From assembly GCF_009617895.1 (NCBI RefSeq), contig NZ_BLAW01000001.1, positions 735,001 through 799,000 on the forward strand: 64,000 nt of DNA, written 5' to 3'. Made by a program: the position numbers and the translations under genes. Source of the DNA: Prolixibacter sp. SD074 (GTDB taxonomy: Bacteria > Bacteroidota > Bacteroidia > Bacteroidales > Prolixibacteraceae). Positions 28,843 through 38,374 of the stretch are shown in pieces; within the stretch, counting starts at the first letter, position 1, and each line of letters begins with the position of its first letter. The notes under the pieces are model-generated. The model was given only the letters and a program-made list of their open reading frames with translations. It was not told where the DNA came from and ran no database searches.

Positions 28843-28914
28843 GCTAAATCAATTCTGGTCCTTCATATGGCAGCAGGGGCAACCTGCTGCTTTTACCCTT
28901 AATGTGAGCACGCT

Positions 28915-29727
28915 ATGAATGAGTTCCTGTTTATCCATTGGAATGTAAACCCTGAGATTTTTCATCTGGGGCCTTTGTCGGTTCGTTGGTACGGACTTTT
29001 GTTTGCCACCGGCTTTCTGTTGGGTTATTACATCATGGAGAAGATGTTAAAGTTTGAAAACGCTAACGAAAAGTGGCTCGACAGTCTCTTTATGTACGTG
29101 ATTATTGCCACGGTGGTTGGCGCACGGTTAGGACATGTTTTCTTTTATGGATGGGATTACTATTCGCAGCACCCCAGCGAGATTCTGAAGGTGTGGCACG
29201 GCGGTCTGGCCAGCCATGGCGGCGCTATCGGTATCCTGATTGCCATCTGGTTGTACTCCCGGTTCGTCACCAAACGCTCCATGCTTTGGACTTTGGATCG
29301 ACTGGTGGTCCCGGTGGCCCTGGTGGCCGTACTCATTCGTACCGGTAACCTGATGAACTCAGAAATCTATGGTGTACAAACATCGCTCCCCTGGGGATTT
29401 ATTTTTGAGCGCAACGGCGAAACCGTTGCCAAACATCCCACACAGATTTACGAGGCGCTTTGTTACCTGGCCACCTTTGTTCTGCTTTGGCGGATGTACT
29501 TTCACACAGTCGATAAGAGGAACCGTCCCGGTTTCCTGTTGGGGGTATTCTTTATCTGCATTTTTACCGCCCGTTTCTTTATCGAATTCATCAAGGAAAA
29601 CCAGGAACCGTTTGAAGCACACATGCTGTTGAATATGGGACAATTGCTCAGTATCCCGTTTGTCTTAGCAGGAATAATACTGGTAGTCCGCGCACTGAAG
29701 CGACCGCTGAAGATATACAAGAATTAA
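28915..29727 (+). CDS. lgt: Prolipoprotein diacylglyceryl transferase
   Basis: First enzyme of lipoprotein maturation: moves diacylglycerol from phosphatidylglycerol to the lipobox cysteine. Seven predicted membrane helices; family motifs are VRWYGLLFATGFLLGYY, GARLGHVFFY, the catalytic HGGLASHGGAIG and the Lgt signature region RTGNLMNSEIYG. 270 aa is normal. Its substrates in this window would include the DUF1573 protein, the M48 protease and possibly pcm. Follows secA closely, a sensible export pairing. Confidence 0.96.
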   Translation: MNEFLFIHWNVNPEIFHLGPLSVRWYGLLFATGFLLGYYIMEKMLKFENANEKWLDSLFMYVIIATVVGARLGHVFFYGWDYYSQHPSEILKVWHGGLASHGGAIGILIAIWLYSRFVTKRSMLWTLDRLVVPVALVAVLIRTGNLMNSEIYGVQTSLPWGFIFERNGETVAKHPTQIYEALCYLATFVLLWRMYFHTVDKRNRPGFLLGVFFICIFTARFFIEFIKENQEPFEAHMLLNMGQLLSIPFVLAGIILVVRALKRPLKIYKN

Positions 29728-29817
29728 ATGTTGAGCCGGTAACTCGTTGAGGACCGGCTCGTTGTATCAACGACAGAAAACATTGTAACAACAGAAACGA
29801 TACTAACCTCATCTGTA

Positions 29818-30036
29818 TTATTTCAAATACTGTGCAGCGACAATAATCAGTATAAAGGCAATAATTGTGATGTAGGCATATGGACTGGCAAAGTTAAAGG
29901 TGTAACCCCGGGCCGGATTATACTTGGGAACAATTAACCTCGGATCTTTGCGGTTCACATAAAAGGGACCGCGCCAGTTGCCCAGGTCTTTTCTCATGGC
30001 ATCGAAGTATTCGTTTTCGTGTTTTTTCTTTTTCAT
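29818..30036 (-). CDS. Small single-pass membrane protein, DUF5808-like
   Basis: 72 aa. A charged N-terminus (MKKKKHENEYFDAMRKD) is followed by NWRGPFYVNRKDPRLIVPK and GYTFNFASPYAY, then one hydrophobic helix (ITIIAFILIIVAAQYL) at the C-terminus. The pattern 'GPFY.N..DPRL.VPK....G.T.NFA.P' resembles the DUF5808 family of membrane proteins; this is from memory of the family and not a search. No function known. Stands alone between lgt and the amidotransferase. Confidence 0.7.
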   Translation of the reverse strand: MKKKKHENEYFDAMRKDLGNWRGPFYVNRKDPRLIVPKYNPARGYTFNFASPYAYITIIAFILIIVAAQYLK

Positions 30037-30155
30037 GACAGTATATTTCTCATTTTAAAAGCGATTGGGTTGTCTTGCATGTTCGTCAGAAAGCCAGGGG
30101 AAACGTGCACGGGCTTGTTAGTAGAGAGAAGAAAAATCCGGGCGTCACATGAAAA

Positions 30156-30860
30156 TTAGTTGATATGCCGCGTTATTCTGTCAAGAATGGTAAACATCAA
30201 ATCATTATTTCGGAGAATGAGCTGCTGGTGAGCCAGAATTTCTTTTGCACTTTGGATATACTTTCCGTCAGTCAATTCTTCTTGTCCGTGTTTCACCATT
30301 TCGTTTAGGCTTTCCGGTGTTACTTCGAAATGAAATTGCAGTCCTAAAACATTATCACGGATGAACCCCTGGTTTTTACAGCCTTCCGATTGAAAAAGAT
30401 GTTGCGCCCCTGCGGGTAGCTCAAACGTGTCGCCATGCCAGTGGAATACCGGGAAGGTTTCTTCAAAATCGCTGAGAAGTTTACTCCGACCGCCATCCTT
30501 TGTTAGCGAAATATTAAACCATCCAATCTCCTTTTCGCTATTCGGATAGACATTGGCCCCCATAGCATGGGCAATAAACTGTGAGCCCAAACAAATGCCT
30601 AAAACTGTTTTCCTGGCCTCTATGGCTCGTTGTATAAACTCCTTCTCTTTGGTTAGCCACGGATATTTCCCGTCATCGTAAATTCCCATGGGGCCTCCCA
30701 TGATGATGAGCATATCGAAATCGGAAAGGGAGGGGAGTTCATCGTTCGCGAAAAAACGGGTAACGGTTAGCGTATGTTGGTTTCGGGCTACCCATTGTCC
30801 GATACAACCCACCCCTTCGAAGGAAACGTGTTGCAGGTAGTGAATGCGAATCGGTTTCAT
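30156..30860 (-). CDS. Stand-alone class I glutamine amidotransferase
   Basis: A 234-aa GMP-synthase-like glutaminase domain without a synthetase partner. The catalytic triad is visible: Cys90 in GICLGSQFIAHAMG, and His177 and Glu179 in LQFHFEVTPES. The oxyanion loop reads IMGGPMGIYDD. Proteins of this kind are annotated as GMP synthase-related or as gamma-glutamyl peptidases/hydrolases; which applies here cannot be decided. Monocistronic. Confidence 0.88.
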   Translation of the reverse strand: MKPIRIHYLQHVSFEGVGCIGQWVARNQHTLTVTRFFANDELPSLSDFDMLIIMGGPMGIYDDGKYPWLTKEKEFIQRAIEARKTVLGICLGSQFIAHAMGANVYPNSEKEIGWFNISLTKDGGRSKLLSDFEETFPVFHWHGDTFELPAGAQHLFQSEGCKNQGFIRDNVLGLQFHFEVTPESLNEMVKHGQEELTDGKYIQSAKEILAHQQLILRNNDLMFTILDRITRHIN

Positions 30861-31072
30861 GGTATGCTGAAATTAAAATCTCCAATTGGGTTAAAACGCG
30901 GTTTTAAAGTTAGCATAAAAGTGCTGATATACTCAGCAGGATGATAAAAAACGCGCAAGTGGTTCACTGGCTTAGACCTGTTGCGCTCAGCAAAAGTATG
31001 CGCAGACCGATACAATTTCTTTTTTATGGATGTTGTTTTGGTACTTTTTCAGGTAATCCCGGCTGATTTCTG

Positions 31073-31080
31073 TATATTTG
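31073..31080 (+). promoter_or_regulatory. Probable -7 box for the CsbD-like gene
   Basis: TATATTTG is an exact TAnnTTTG match. It lies in the 357-nt intergenic region 30861-31217 and would give a leader of about 130 nt. Nothing else recognisable was seen in that region. Confidence 0.45.
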
Positions 31081-31217
31081 CCGATTAAATCAACTGATGC
31101 AAAAAGCTTCCGTTAACGGAACCTGCCTTCCGAAAGATCAGAATTCTATGACATCCCATCGGAAAGACCTTCATGATTTATCCCTTTAGAAATCTATTTA
31201 TTTAAAAAAGAACAATA

Positions 31218-31403
31218 ATGAGTACAGATTTTGACATCAACAAGTGGAACAGCATTCAGATGGATCTGAAAAGAAAATACCCTCAATTGACAAATGCTGA
31301 TTTAATGTGGAGACATGAGACAAAAGAGGACTTTTTCAAGATTCTGGCGGTGAAACTGAAACTGAGCCGTAAGGAGTTGGAAAAAATGATTGCTTCACTT
31401 TGA
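31218..31403 (+). CDS. Small CsbD-like protein
   Basis: 61 aa. Sequence order (INKWNSIQMDLKRKYPQLTNADLMW, then EDFFKILAVKLKLSRKELEKMI) follows the helical pattern of the CsbD family, small stress-induced proteins: a tryptophan, 'LKxKxPxLTxxDL', and a second helix ending in a basic-acidic repeat. Similarity is weak and based on pattern only. Starts after A-rich leader AAAAAAGAACAATAATG, typical for this phylum. Next to a cold-shock gene in the same direction, so a stress role is plausible. Confidence 0.55.
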   Translation: MSTDFDINKWNSIQMDLKRKYPQLTNADLMWRHETKEDFFKILAVKLKLSRKELEKMIASL

Positions 31404-31554
31404 TCTGTCTTTCGGTTGTGGTTGAACGGACAGAAATCTATTCATGAGAACAGGTAATTGAAAAACAACCGGGAAATAAGTCCGGAGATTAATTTCAAAA
31501 CTGGATTAGGTTTCAATTATTAGCCGTAACTTAGACCGAATTAATTCAATTATC

Positions 31555-31746
31555 ATGAACAAAGGGACAGTAAAATTTTTTAATGAATCAAAAGGATTTG
31601 GTTTCATTAAAGACGAAAATTCATCAAAAGAATATTTCGTACATTCATCCGGATTAATCGACCAGATTCGTGAGGATGATGAAGTAACGTTTGAATTGCA
31701 GGAGGGCAAAAAAGGTTTAAATGCAGTCAATGTAAAACTAGCATAG
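31555..31746 (+). CDS. Cold-shock domain protein
   Basis: A 63-aa OB-fold protein that binds single-stranded RNA or DNA. Both RNP motifs are present: KGFGFI (RNP1) and YFVHSS (RNP2-like; E. coli form VFVHFS). Starts with the family MNKGTVKFFNESKGFGFI. The 150-nt leader from the CsbD-like gene may hold regulatory structure, as in cspA, but none was resolved. Ends just before a strong terminator. Confidence 0.93.
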   Translation: MNKGTVKFFNESKGFGFIKDENSSKEYFVHSSGLIDQIREDDEVTFELQEGKKGLNAVNVKLA

Positions 31747-31774
31747 TCTGTAATATACAGACATTAAAAATTTT

Positions 31775-31804
31775 AAAGTCCCGCTTTTGGCGGGACTTTT
31801 TTAT
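31775..31804 (+). terminator. Rho-independent terminator of the cold-shock gene
   Basis: AAAGTCCCGC and GCGGGACTTT form a perfect 10-bp stem with a 5-nt loop, followed by a T-run. Confidence 0.88.
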
Positions 31805-31827
31805 GCCCTGCTCTCAGAATTTTCAGC

Positions 31828-34092
31828 CTATTCGTGAGCGGAAAGGGAAGGAGGTAAATGCTCTCTTCCAAAATCCGAAGGTTTCGGGCCCATCACGAAC
31901 CGGAGTTTTGCCCCGTTCGCAATTTCGCTGTGGCGGAACCAGGCCCTGTTCAATGGTTGGCCATTTAATGTGGCCGACTGAATGTACCGGTTTGTTTCAG
32001 AAAGGTTCGATGCGATTACTTCCAATTGTTTTCCGCCGCCTAGATCCAGTACGGCCCGCTGAAAATGTGGAGCAGTGATGAGATAGACATCCTGTCCGGC
32101 ATTGGGATAGAATCCTACGGTGTTGAATACCAGCCATGCTGACATCGATCCCGAATCGTCGTTGCCCGGAATGCCATCTCTTGCCGAGGTGTAGTGCTTT
32201 AGGATGATATCGCGAACGCGGTCGCTGCTTTTGTATTGATAACCCGCATAAGTGTACAGGCAAGGAGTGAAGAAGCCCGGTTCATTGTCGACCCGGTAGT
32301 TCGGTCCCGTAAAAAAGGTATCCAGCCTTTTCACAAAGGTTTCCGGGCCACCGCAACTGTCAATCAATGCCCGTGCGTCTTGTGGCACATAGAAGGAATA
32401 CTCCCACGAATTGGCCTCGTAAAAGAAGTTGCCCCAGCTGCCGGCTTTTGTGGTCGGGAAATCTTCGACCCACGAACCATCTCTTCGCTTGGGCCAGATG
32501 AATCCGCTTACACCGCTGTCAGTTACCTGCCGCCGCCATAAGTTGGCCCAGTTGGTTGCCCGTTTGCGGTACTTTTCATAGTCCGCTTCTTTGCCGAGAC
32601 CTTTCGCTACTTGTGCAATGGCCCAATCGTTCGCCGAATACTCCACGGTACGTGTTCCGGCCCGGTCGTATAGTTTTGGGGTGTGCAGTGTCGGCGATTT
32701 TCCGTCCGGTTCATATTCTGCCGGTACATAGTTCAGCTTGATGTATTCGTTGATGCCGCCTCGTCCGTCGGTTTGCTGGTTGCCACCCGGCGGAATCTCC
32801 GCGTCTTTTACCATCGCTTCGTATCCTGTTTGGTAATCAATGCCTTTCAAGTCTTTCAGGAAAGCGTCGGCTACCACCATGTCGCAGTTGCTGCCTCCCT
32901 GGGTGCGCCCGGTCTGGTTGCCGCTGCGCGAATCGGGCATGTAGCCTTCGTAGCGGTATATGTCAATCAGCGAACGGACAATATCTCTTTCCCGGTCGGG
33001 TTGAATGAGTGTCAGCAACGGATTGGTTGCCCGGAAGGTATCCCAAATGGCGTAGAAATCGTCGTAATACGGCTCATCAGAGTGCCATTTCGGATTCTCC
33101 CCGGTCCGGTCCACCGGCATCAGCATGGCGTGATACATGGCGGTATAGAACACTTTCTTCATATCATTCGAAGCGCCTTCCACATGAATCGTATTCAAAA
33201 CATTGTTCCATGTTTGAACAGCATCCTGATGTACTTTATCAAAATTCCATCCCGGGACTTCCTGCTGAAGGTTGGCCAATGCTTTCCCGCTGCTGATGAA
33301 CGAAATGCCCACTTTTACCTGGATGGCTTTTTTACTTCCATTCCCGAAGAAGAACCAGGCGCCGGTCTTTTTGCCGCTGTCGTATTCCGACGCTTTTTCG
33401 GGTGAAGCCACGTTTCCTTTCCATGTCCCGTATGATTTGGCTGGCGTATCGAAAACGGCAGAGAAGAAAACGGTGTATTCGCCTCCCTTATTCCATCCGC
33501 CTCTCACGCGCGTGTAACCTTGAATCAGCGTGTCGGAAACAACCTTGATTTCCGAGCCGATGAGCCGTTGTGCCTCACCGCAACAATGATGTTCACCCAG
33601 CATACTCCCGGCATCGATGAGAATGCCCCGCTCTTTATTATCACCGAACGTGTACCGGTGAAAACCAACCCGCCGGCTGACGGTCATTTCGGCCTTGATG
33701 TCGTAATCGGTCAGGTCGACGGCAAAGTAGCCCGGGCTGGCCTGTTCATTGGCTGGTTGTGATTGTATCTTTTCTGGGTGAAACGGCCCGGTGAAAGGCA
33801 TCACCAGCACATTCCCGTATTTCGGGCCACCGCCGGTCCCACTGACGTGAACATGGCTGAAACCGTGAATCACCGCTCCGGGAACATACCCGGAGTTGGA
33901 ACTTTTATTACCGCAATCGGGCCCCGGTTTCACCATCCCGAAAGGAAGTGAAGCGCCCGGAAAAACATTACCGGCACCTTCCGTACCAATAAACGGATCG
34001 ACAAATGAAGTAAGTTGTTCAGTTGGTGGTTGTCCTTTTAAGGTCAATGCGATGCCGGCAAGAAGCATCGGGAGAAGCAAGATTTTTTTCAT
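31828..34092 (-). CDS. Glycoside hydrolase family 92 alpha-mannosidase
   Basis: A 754-aa secreted calcium-dependent exo-alpha-mannosidase (GH92), acting on alpha-mannans or N-glycan antennae. Signal peptide MKKILLLPMLLAGIALTLKG is followed by VDPFIGTEGAGNVFPGASLPFGMV and the family block HGFSHVHVSGTGGGPKYGNVLVMP. The catalytic half carries YAIWDTFRATNPLLTL, MPDSRSGNQTGRTQGGSNCD and PGNDDSGSMSAWLVFNTVGFYP. The exact linkage (1,2 / 1,3 / 1,4) cannot be read off. No SusC/SusD pair or other CAZyme is nearby, so it is an orphan and not part of a utilisation locus in this window. Confidence 0.95.
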   Translation of the reverse strand: MKKILLLPMLLAGIALTLKGQPPTEQLTSFVDPFIGTEGAGNVFPGASLPFGMVKPGPDCGNKSSNSGYVPGAVIHGFSHVHVSGTGGGPKYGNVLVMPFTGPFHPEKIQSQPANEQASPGYFAVDLTDYDIKAEMTVSRRVGFHRYTFGDNKERGILIDAGSMLGEHHCCGEAQRLIGSEIKVVSDTLIQGYTRVRGGWNKGGEYTVFFSAVFDTPAKSYGTWKGNVASPEKASEYDSGKKTGAWFFFGNGSKKAIQVKVGISFISSGKALANLQQEVPGWNFDKVHQDAVQTWNNVLNTIHVEGASNDMKKVFYTAMYHAMLMPVDRTGENPKWHSDEPYYDDFYAIWDTFRATNPLLTLIQPDRERDIVRSLIDIYRYEGYMPDSRSGNQTGRTQGGSNCDMVVADAFLKDLKGIDYQTGYEAMVKDAEIPPGGNQQTDGRGGINEYIKLNYVPAEYEPDGKSPTLHTPKLYDRAGTRTVEYSANDWAIAQVAKGLGKEADYEKYRKRATNWANLWRRQVTDSGVSGFIWPKRRDGSWVEDFPTTKAGSWGNFFYEANSWEYSFYVPQDARALIDSCGGPETFVKRLDTFFTGPNYRVDNEPGFFTPCLYTYAGYQYKSSDRVRDIILKHYTSARDGIPGNDDSGSMSAWLVFNTVGFYPNAGQDVYLITAPHFQRAVLDLGGGKQLEVIASNLSETNRYIQSATLNGQPLNRAWFRHSEIANGAKLRFVMGPKPSDFGREHLPPSLSAHE

Positions 34093-34435
34093 TACCTGTG
34101 GCTTTCTTGTTTATGGTATTTGTTTCGTAATCTTTTCGACGATTGAAAACGGTGGTCGGGTATTATCAAATGGGAGCTGCCGGTTTTAACATAAGGTGTG
34201 GCCGGCGTACGTTATGGTTTTAGTCGAAATATGGCTATATTTTACCGTTTATCGTCAGGGTAACGAATGGAAGGAGTGGATTGTTTACGAATAAAGACGA
34301 GTCTATACTGATTATTGGCGGGAGAATTCCTGATAAGATGTTGCCACAGCGTTTATGCAGAAAGAAAGATTTACGCAATTGTTCAACGAGCGCTTTGTCT
34401 TAAAAAGACATTTGAAAATTGATTTCTGACCGCAC

Positions 34436-34478
34436 AAATTCAGCCATAATAATCTGGTTACCTATCGTGGCTGAATTT
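34436..34478. terminator. Hairpin downstream of the histone-like gene
   Basis: AAATTCAGCCA pairs perfectly with TGGCTGAATTT across a 21-nt loop. It lies 32 nt beyond the stop of the leftward gene at 34510. The rest of the 417-nt interval 34093-34509 shows no gene; it should hold the GH92 promoter, which was not recognised. Confidence 0.4.
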
Positions 34479-34509
34479 TACAGATTTGTAAATACAGGCA
34501 AACAAAAGA

Positions 34510-35172
34510 TTATTTCTTCGTTTTTTTAAGTGCTTTGTTACGGCGTTTGAGTTTTTTCAGGGCCTTCTTTAGTTTGTCTTTCCAGTTATTCAGCTTACTT
34601 TTTTTGACATCTTTCTTTTTGGCCTTTTTAACCTTCTTCTTTAGCTTGTCAACCTTTTCTTCTGCTTTCTTGACTTTCTTTTTTTCTGTCTTCATTTTAC
34701 CTCCTTGTTTCTTGTCGGAACTAGTCTCTTTCTTTTTCGAATCAGACTTACCCTTATCTTCAGTAACCGGTTTCGGTCCGGATTGACTTTTTTCGATAGT
34801 TATTTCATTATTTGATGGTTTTGCCACTTTTTTGCTTTTGGTCACTTCTTCTGTTTCCTTAGCAGGAATATTTTTCTTATTAACTGGCTTCGTTTCGACC
34901 GTTTTTGAAGTGGCTGGAGCTGGAGCTGGTTTGCTTGTACCGGCGGGTGTTATTGTTTCAGAGGTATTGGATGTTGAAGTACTTCTTTTCCTCCTTGGTG
35001 CAGGTGTTTTTTTTACGGGAGTGGCTTTTGCTTCAGTCGTTTTTGTACTACCAGAATCCACTTTTTGTGCTGCCGCTTGCTTCGACTTTGGAGTTTCAGC
35101 AGTTACTTTTTTTACGTCATTTTGATGGTCTGATGGCTTTTTTCCTTCAACCGTTTTATTTGGATTTTCCAT
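34510..35172 (-). CDS. Lysine-rich histone-H1-like low-complexity protein
   Basis: 220 aa built almost entirely of Lys, Ala, Thr, Ser, Pro and Glu. The middle (about 40-95) is a TPAPRRKRSTSTS / PAPAPATSK-type disordered stretch. The last 65 residues are overwhelmingly basic: KTEKKKVKKAEEKVDKLKKK followed by more Lys-rich heptads ending KRRNKALKKTKK, able to form a charged helix. No signal peptide. By analogy with bacterial H1-like proteins it probably binds DNA or RNA through its C-terminus; this is inference from composition. An AT-rich 278-nt upstream region precedes it. Confidence 0.6.
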   Translation of the reverse strand: MENPNKTVEGKKPSDHQNDVKKVTAETPKSKQAAAQKVDSGSTKTTEAKATPVKKTPAPRRKRSTSTSNTSETITPAGTSKPAPAPATSKTVETKPVNKKNIPAKETEEVTKSKKVAKPSNNEITIEKSQSGPKPVTEDKGKSDSKKKETSSDKKQGGKMKTEKKKVKKAEEKVDKLKKKVKKAKKKDVKKSKLNNWKDKLKKALKKLKRRNKALKKTKK

Positions 35173-35450
35173 ATTGAATATAATATTTGTGCATGGTCTA
35201 CACTAAATTAGACCTTCTTAGCTTAATAATCAACCGACGGGAGCTTTATTTAACACGGAAAGACAAAATAGAAGGAGAGTCAGCTTTTATGCATGAATAA
35301 ATGGTATTCCGGACCGGAGGATCGGAAAATAGCAAAGCGCGCTGAATCTCATCCTATCACAGACCATCATTGTTCATCATCCATTATCCAATTTCAAATC
35401 ATTTTGAACTGTTCATTATTTCGGATGTTTAGTTCCTTAGATAAATTGCG

Positions 35451-38228
35451 ATGACCATGAAAACCGTATTCACCGAAGTAAGGGATGCACTGGGAAGGCC
35501 GTATGAGGATTTGGATTTTTTACTGACTTGCTTTCGCGAAGTGCTCGAAGAGAGCGGCAAGCAGGCCATTGTTCCTTATATTCCCTGGATTAGTTCCGAC
35601 GAACAGCCACCCGAAGATGTATTACTGAGCAACGATTACATTCACATGCTTTCGATGAGTTTCCAGCTGGTAAACCTGGTGGAAGTGAATGGCGCGGTAC
35701 AAAGCCGGCGCGCGAAGGAAGACCGGGATATGAGTACGGTAAACGGACTTTGGTCGGCGAACTTCAAATTGCTAAAAGAGAAAGGTATCACCGAAGAGCA
35801 AATCCTGGAAGTTTTGCCCGGTGTGCTGGTCGAGCCTGTTCTGACAGCGCATCCTACAGAGGCCAAACGAACGGTGGTGTTGCAGGAGTACCGAAGACTT
35901 TACCTGTTACTGGTTCAACGCGAGAATAAAATGTACACCCACATCGAGCGGGAAGACATCCGGGATGAGATTAAGCAGAGCCTGCACCGCTTGTGGAACA
36001 TCGACGAGATTTACATTGAAAAGCCCCGGCTGGAGTCGGAGCTTGACAATATTTTGCACTACCTCACCAACGTATTTTCCGATGTGGTGGTTTTCCTCGA
36101 TAAACGGTTACGACAAGCCTGGCGCGAGTCGGGGTTTGATGTCGCCAAGTTGAATAACACCGATCTTTTTCCTGGATTGTCGTTCGGAAACTGGGTTGGG
36201 GGCGATCGCGACGGCCATCCGCTGGTGACGCCCGGCATTACCCGGATGACGCTGAATAAGCTTCGCATTCATGCTTTTGTGATTGTGAAGAAGGAGCTGC
36301 TGGCATTGGCGCAAAAGCTGAGTATTTATATCAGTCTGCACGGGGCAGGCGAAGTGTTTGCCACACGGTTAGGGCAGTTGGTTTCAGATTTGGGGGCGTC
36401 AGGAGAAAAGGTGCTGAAGGAAAATCAAAACGAAATATTCAAAGCATACGTCATGTTGTTGCTGCACAAGTTGCCCATCGATGTAACGCAGGAATACAAC
36501 ATGGCGCTGGAAGACGCGGAGAACCGTTACCGTCACTCCGAACAGCTGGTAGCCGACTTAAATATCCTGTCACAGGAGCTGGAAAATTATGGAATACCTG
36601 AAGTGGCTCATGTCGATGTGGGGCGTTGCAAACGACTGTTGACCATTTTTGGTTTTCACCTGGCACAGCTCGATATTCGTCAGAACAGCCAGTTTCATGA
36701 GAAAGCGCTGGGTCAGTTGGTTGCTGCATCGTTGGGGGCAAATACGGAGGGCCTGGCCCTTTCATCGCAAACGGAGAAACGTAAATTTCTGGATGCCGAG
36801 CTGAAGATGAACCGGCCCTTCCTGCTGGAGCATTCCGGAACCGGCAGCGAAGCGCGCAACGTGATTGAGACGCTCCAGGTGGTGCAGGACCACATCAGCC
36901 GGTACAGCCGGCGTTCCATCGGGAAACTCATTATTAGTATGACGCGCAATGCCGAAGACCTGTTGACCGTATACCTGTTTATGCGCGAAGCCGGCCTTAC
37001 CATACAATACAACAATGCCCTGGCGGCGAAGCTGCCGGTAGCGCCGCTTTTCGAAACCATTGACGACCTGAAGGCCAGCCCACAGATTCTGGATGATTAC
37101 CTAAGCCATCCGGTGGTGAAGAACAGTCTGGAATTGCAGCGCGAACGTACCAAAGCTAAAGTCCTTTACCAGGATGTGATGGTTGGGTACAGCGACAGCA
37201 ACAAGGACGGCGGTATCCTGGCCAGCTCGTGGTTTCTGAACGAAGCGCAGCGCCACCTCACCGAAGTGGGGAAGAAGCACGGTGTTATCGTCCGGTTCTT
37301 TCACGGAAAGGGAGGAAGTATCAGCCGTGGTTCCGGGCCATTACACTGGTTCATCAAAACATTGCCGCATGGTTCCATCAACGGACAATTCCGGGTAACC
37401 GAACAGGGCGAAACCATCGAGCGAAAGTATGCCAACCTGGTGAATGCTGCCTACAATCTCGAGTTGATGCTGGCCAGTGTCACTGCACAAACGGCGCTGC
37501 ACAAATACCTTCCTGCCGGGAATGGCGATGTGGCCGGTTTGTTTCGTAAGCTGGGAGAGCGGGGACAGTATTACTACCGTGAATTGATTTCGGGCCCCGA
37601 TTTTATACAATTCTTCTCCCAGGCTACGCCTATCGACGTGATCGAGTCGAGCAAGATTGGCTCGCGGCCCGCCCGGCGCACCGGTAAGCGCTCCATCGAA
37701 GATTTACGGGCCATCCCGTGGGTATTCAGCTGGGCGCAGTCGCGGTTTAACATCACCAGTTGGTATGGCGTGGGCTCGACATTGAAGGAGATGCAGGCCG
37801 GAGATAACAAAGCGTACGCGAAACTCCGCGAGTTGGTAAAATATGATCCGTTTGTACGCTATGTGATCACCAACCTCGACTCGAGCCTGGCAGCTACCGA
37901 TGAACGTATCATGGCGAAATACGCTGCCCTTGTGGAAGATGCCGATGTCCGCGGACGGATGATGGCTAAAATGGTTGCTGAGTTGGAACTAACCCGAAAC
38001 ATGCTGGCCGATTTGTTGAAAATCCCAATTAACAAACGGCGTAAAAATCACTATTACTCGACCATGCTACGGGCCGAAGCATTGGCGCACCTCCATGAAG
38101 CACAGATTGAATTGCTACGTAAATGGCGTGCGGCAAAGAAAGATAACCTTCCGGACGAAGACCAGTACTTGTTTGCATTGCTGCAATGTGTGAACGCCAT
38201 TGCCAATGCACTGGGAACGACGGGGTAA
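35451..38228 (+). CDS. ppc: Phosphoenolpyruvate carboxylase
   Basis: Carboxylates PEP with bicarbonate to oxaloacetate, refilling the TCA cycle. 925 aa, close to the family norm. The first active-site block reads LTAHPTEAKRTVVLQEYRRL, the second VMVGYSDSNKDGGILASSW; the flexible glycine loop is FFHGKGGSISRGSGP and the GSRPARR region follows. The C-terminus is GTTG where most family members end in NTG. The ATG at 35451 and the one at 35457 are both possible. Followed at once by the hairpin array, so its 3' end abuts accessory DNA. Confidence 0.94.
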   Translation: MTMKTVFTEVRDALGRPYEDLDFLLTCFREVLEESGKQAIVPYIPWISSDEQPPEDVLLSNDYIHMLSMSFQLVNLVEVNGAVQSRRAKEDRDMSTVNGLWSANFKLLKEKGITEEQILEVLPGVLVEPVLTAHPTEAKRTVVLQEYRRLYLLLVQRENKMYTHIEREDIRDEIKQSLHRLWNIDEIYIEKPRLESELDNILHYLTNVFSDVVVFLDKRLRQAWRESGFDVAKLNNTDLFPGLSFGNWVGGDRDGHPLVTPGITRMTLNKLRIHAFVIVKKELLALAQKLSIYISLHGAGEVFATRLGQLVSDLGASGEKVLKENQNEIFKAYVMLLLHKLPIDVTQEYNMALEDAENRYRHSEQLVADLNILSQELENYGIPEVAHVDVGRCKRLLTIFGFHLAQLDIRQNSQFHEKALGQLVAASLGANTEGLALSSQTEKRKFLDAELKMNRPFLLEHSGTGSEARNVIETLQVVQDHISRYSRRSIGKLIISMTRNAEDLLTVYLFMREAGLTIQYNNALAAKLPVAPLFETIDDLKASPQILDDYLSHPVVKNSLELQRERTKAKVLYQDVMVGYSDSNKDGGILASSWFLNEAQRHLTEVGKKHGVIVRFFHGKGGSISRGSGPLHWFIKTLPHGSINGQFRVTEQGETIERKYANLVNAAYNLELMLASVTAQTALHKYLPAGNGDVAGLFRKLGERGQYYYRELISGPDFIQFFSQATPIDVIESSKIGSRPARRTGKRSIEDLRAIPWVFSWAQSRFNITSWYGVGSTLKEMQAGDNKAYAKLRELVKYDPFVRYVITNLDSSLAATDERIMAKYAALVEDADVRGRMMAKMVAELELTRNMLADLLKIPINKRRKNHYYSTMLRAEALAHLHEAQIELLRKWRAAKKDNLPDEDQYLFALLQCVNAIANALGTTG

Positions 38229-38257
38229 TACCTTTGAGTGTTTCTACTCATCCCACC

Positions 38258-38279
38258 CCTTCTCTAATCATAGAGAAGG
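38258..38279. other. Hairpin after ppc
   Basis: CCTTCTCTA and TAGAGAAGG form a perfect 9-bp stem with a 4-nt loop about 30 nt after the ppc stop. No T-run follows, so termination is uncertain. Confidence 0.4.
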
Positions 38280-38374
38280 ACTCACGCCGCTGCCTGTTCG
38301 AAAGGCATCAACTGCCGGAGCTTCATTGGGCGCCAGCGCCAAACTTTAAAGGTTTCCTTCGATGTTTCACGTGG

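Noticed and set aside
32683-33405. 240-aa frame opposite the GH92 gene
   Set aside because: Shadow of the well-supported mannosidase on the other strand.
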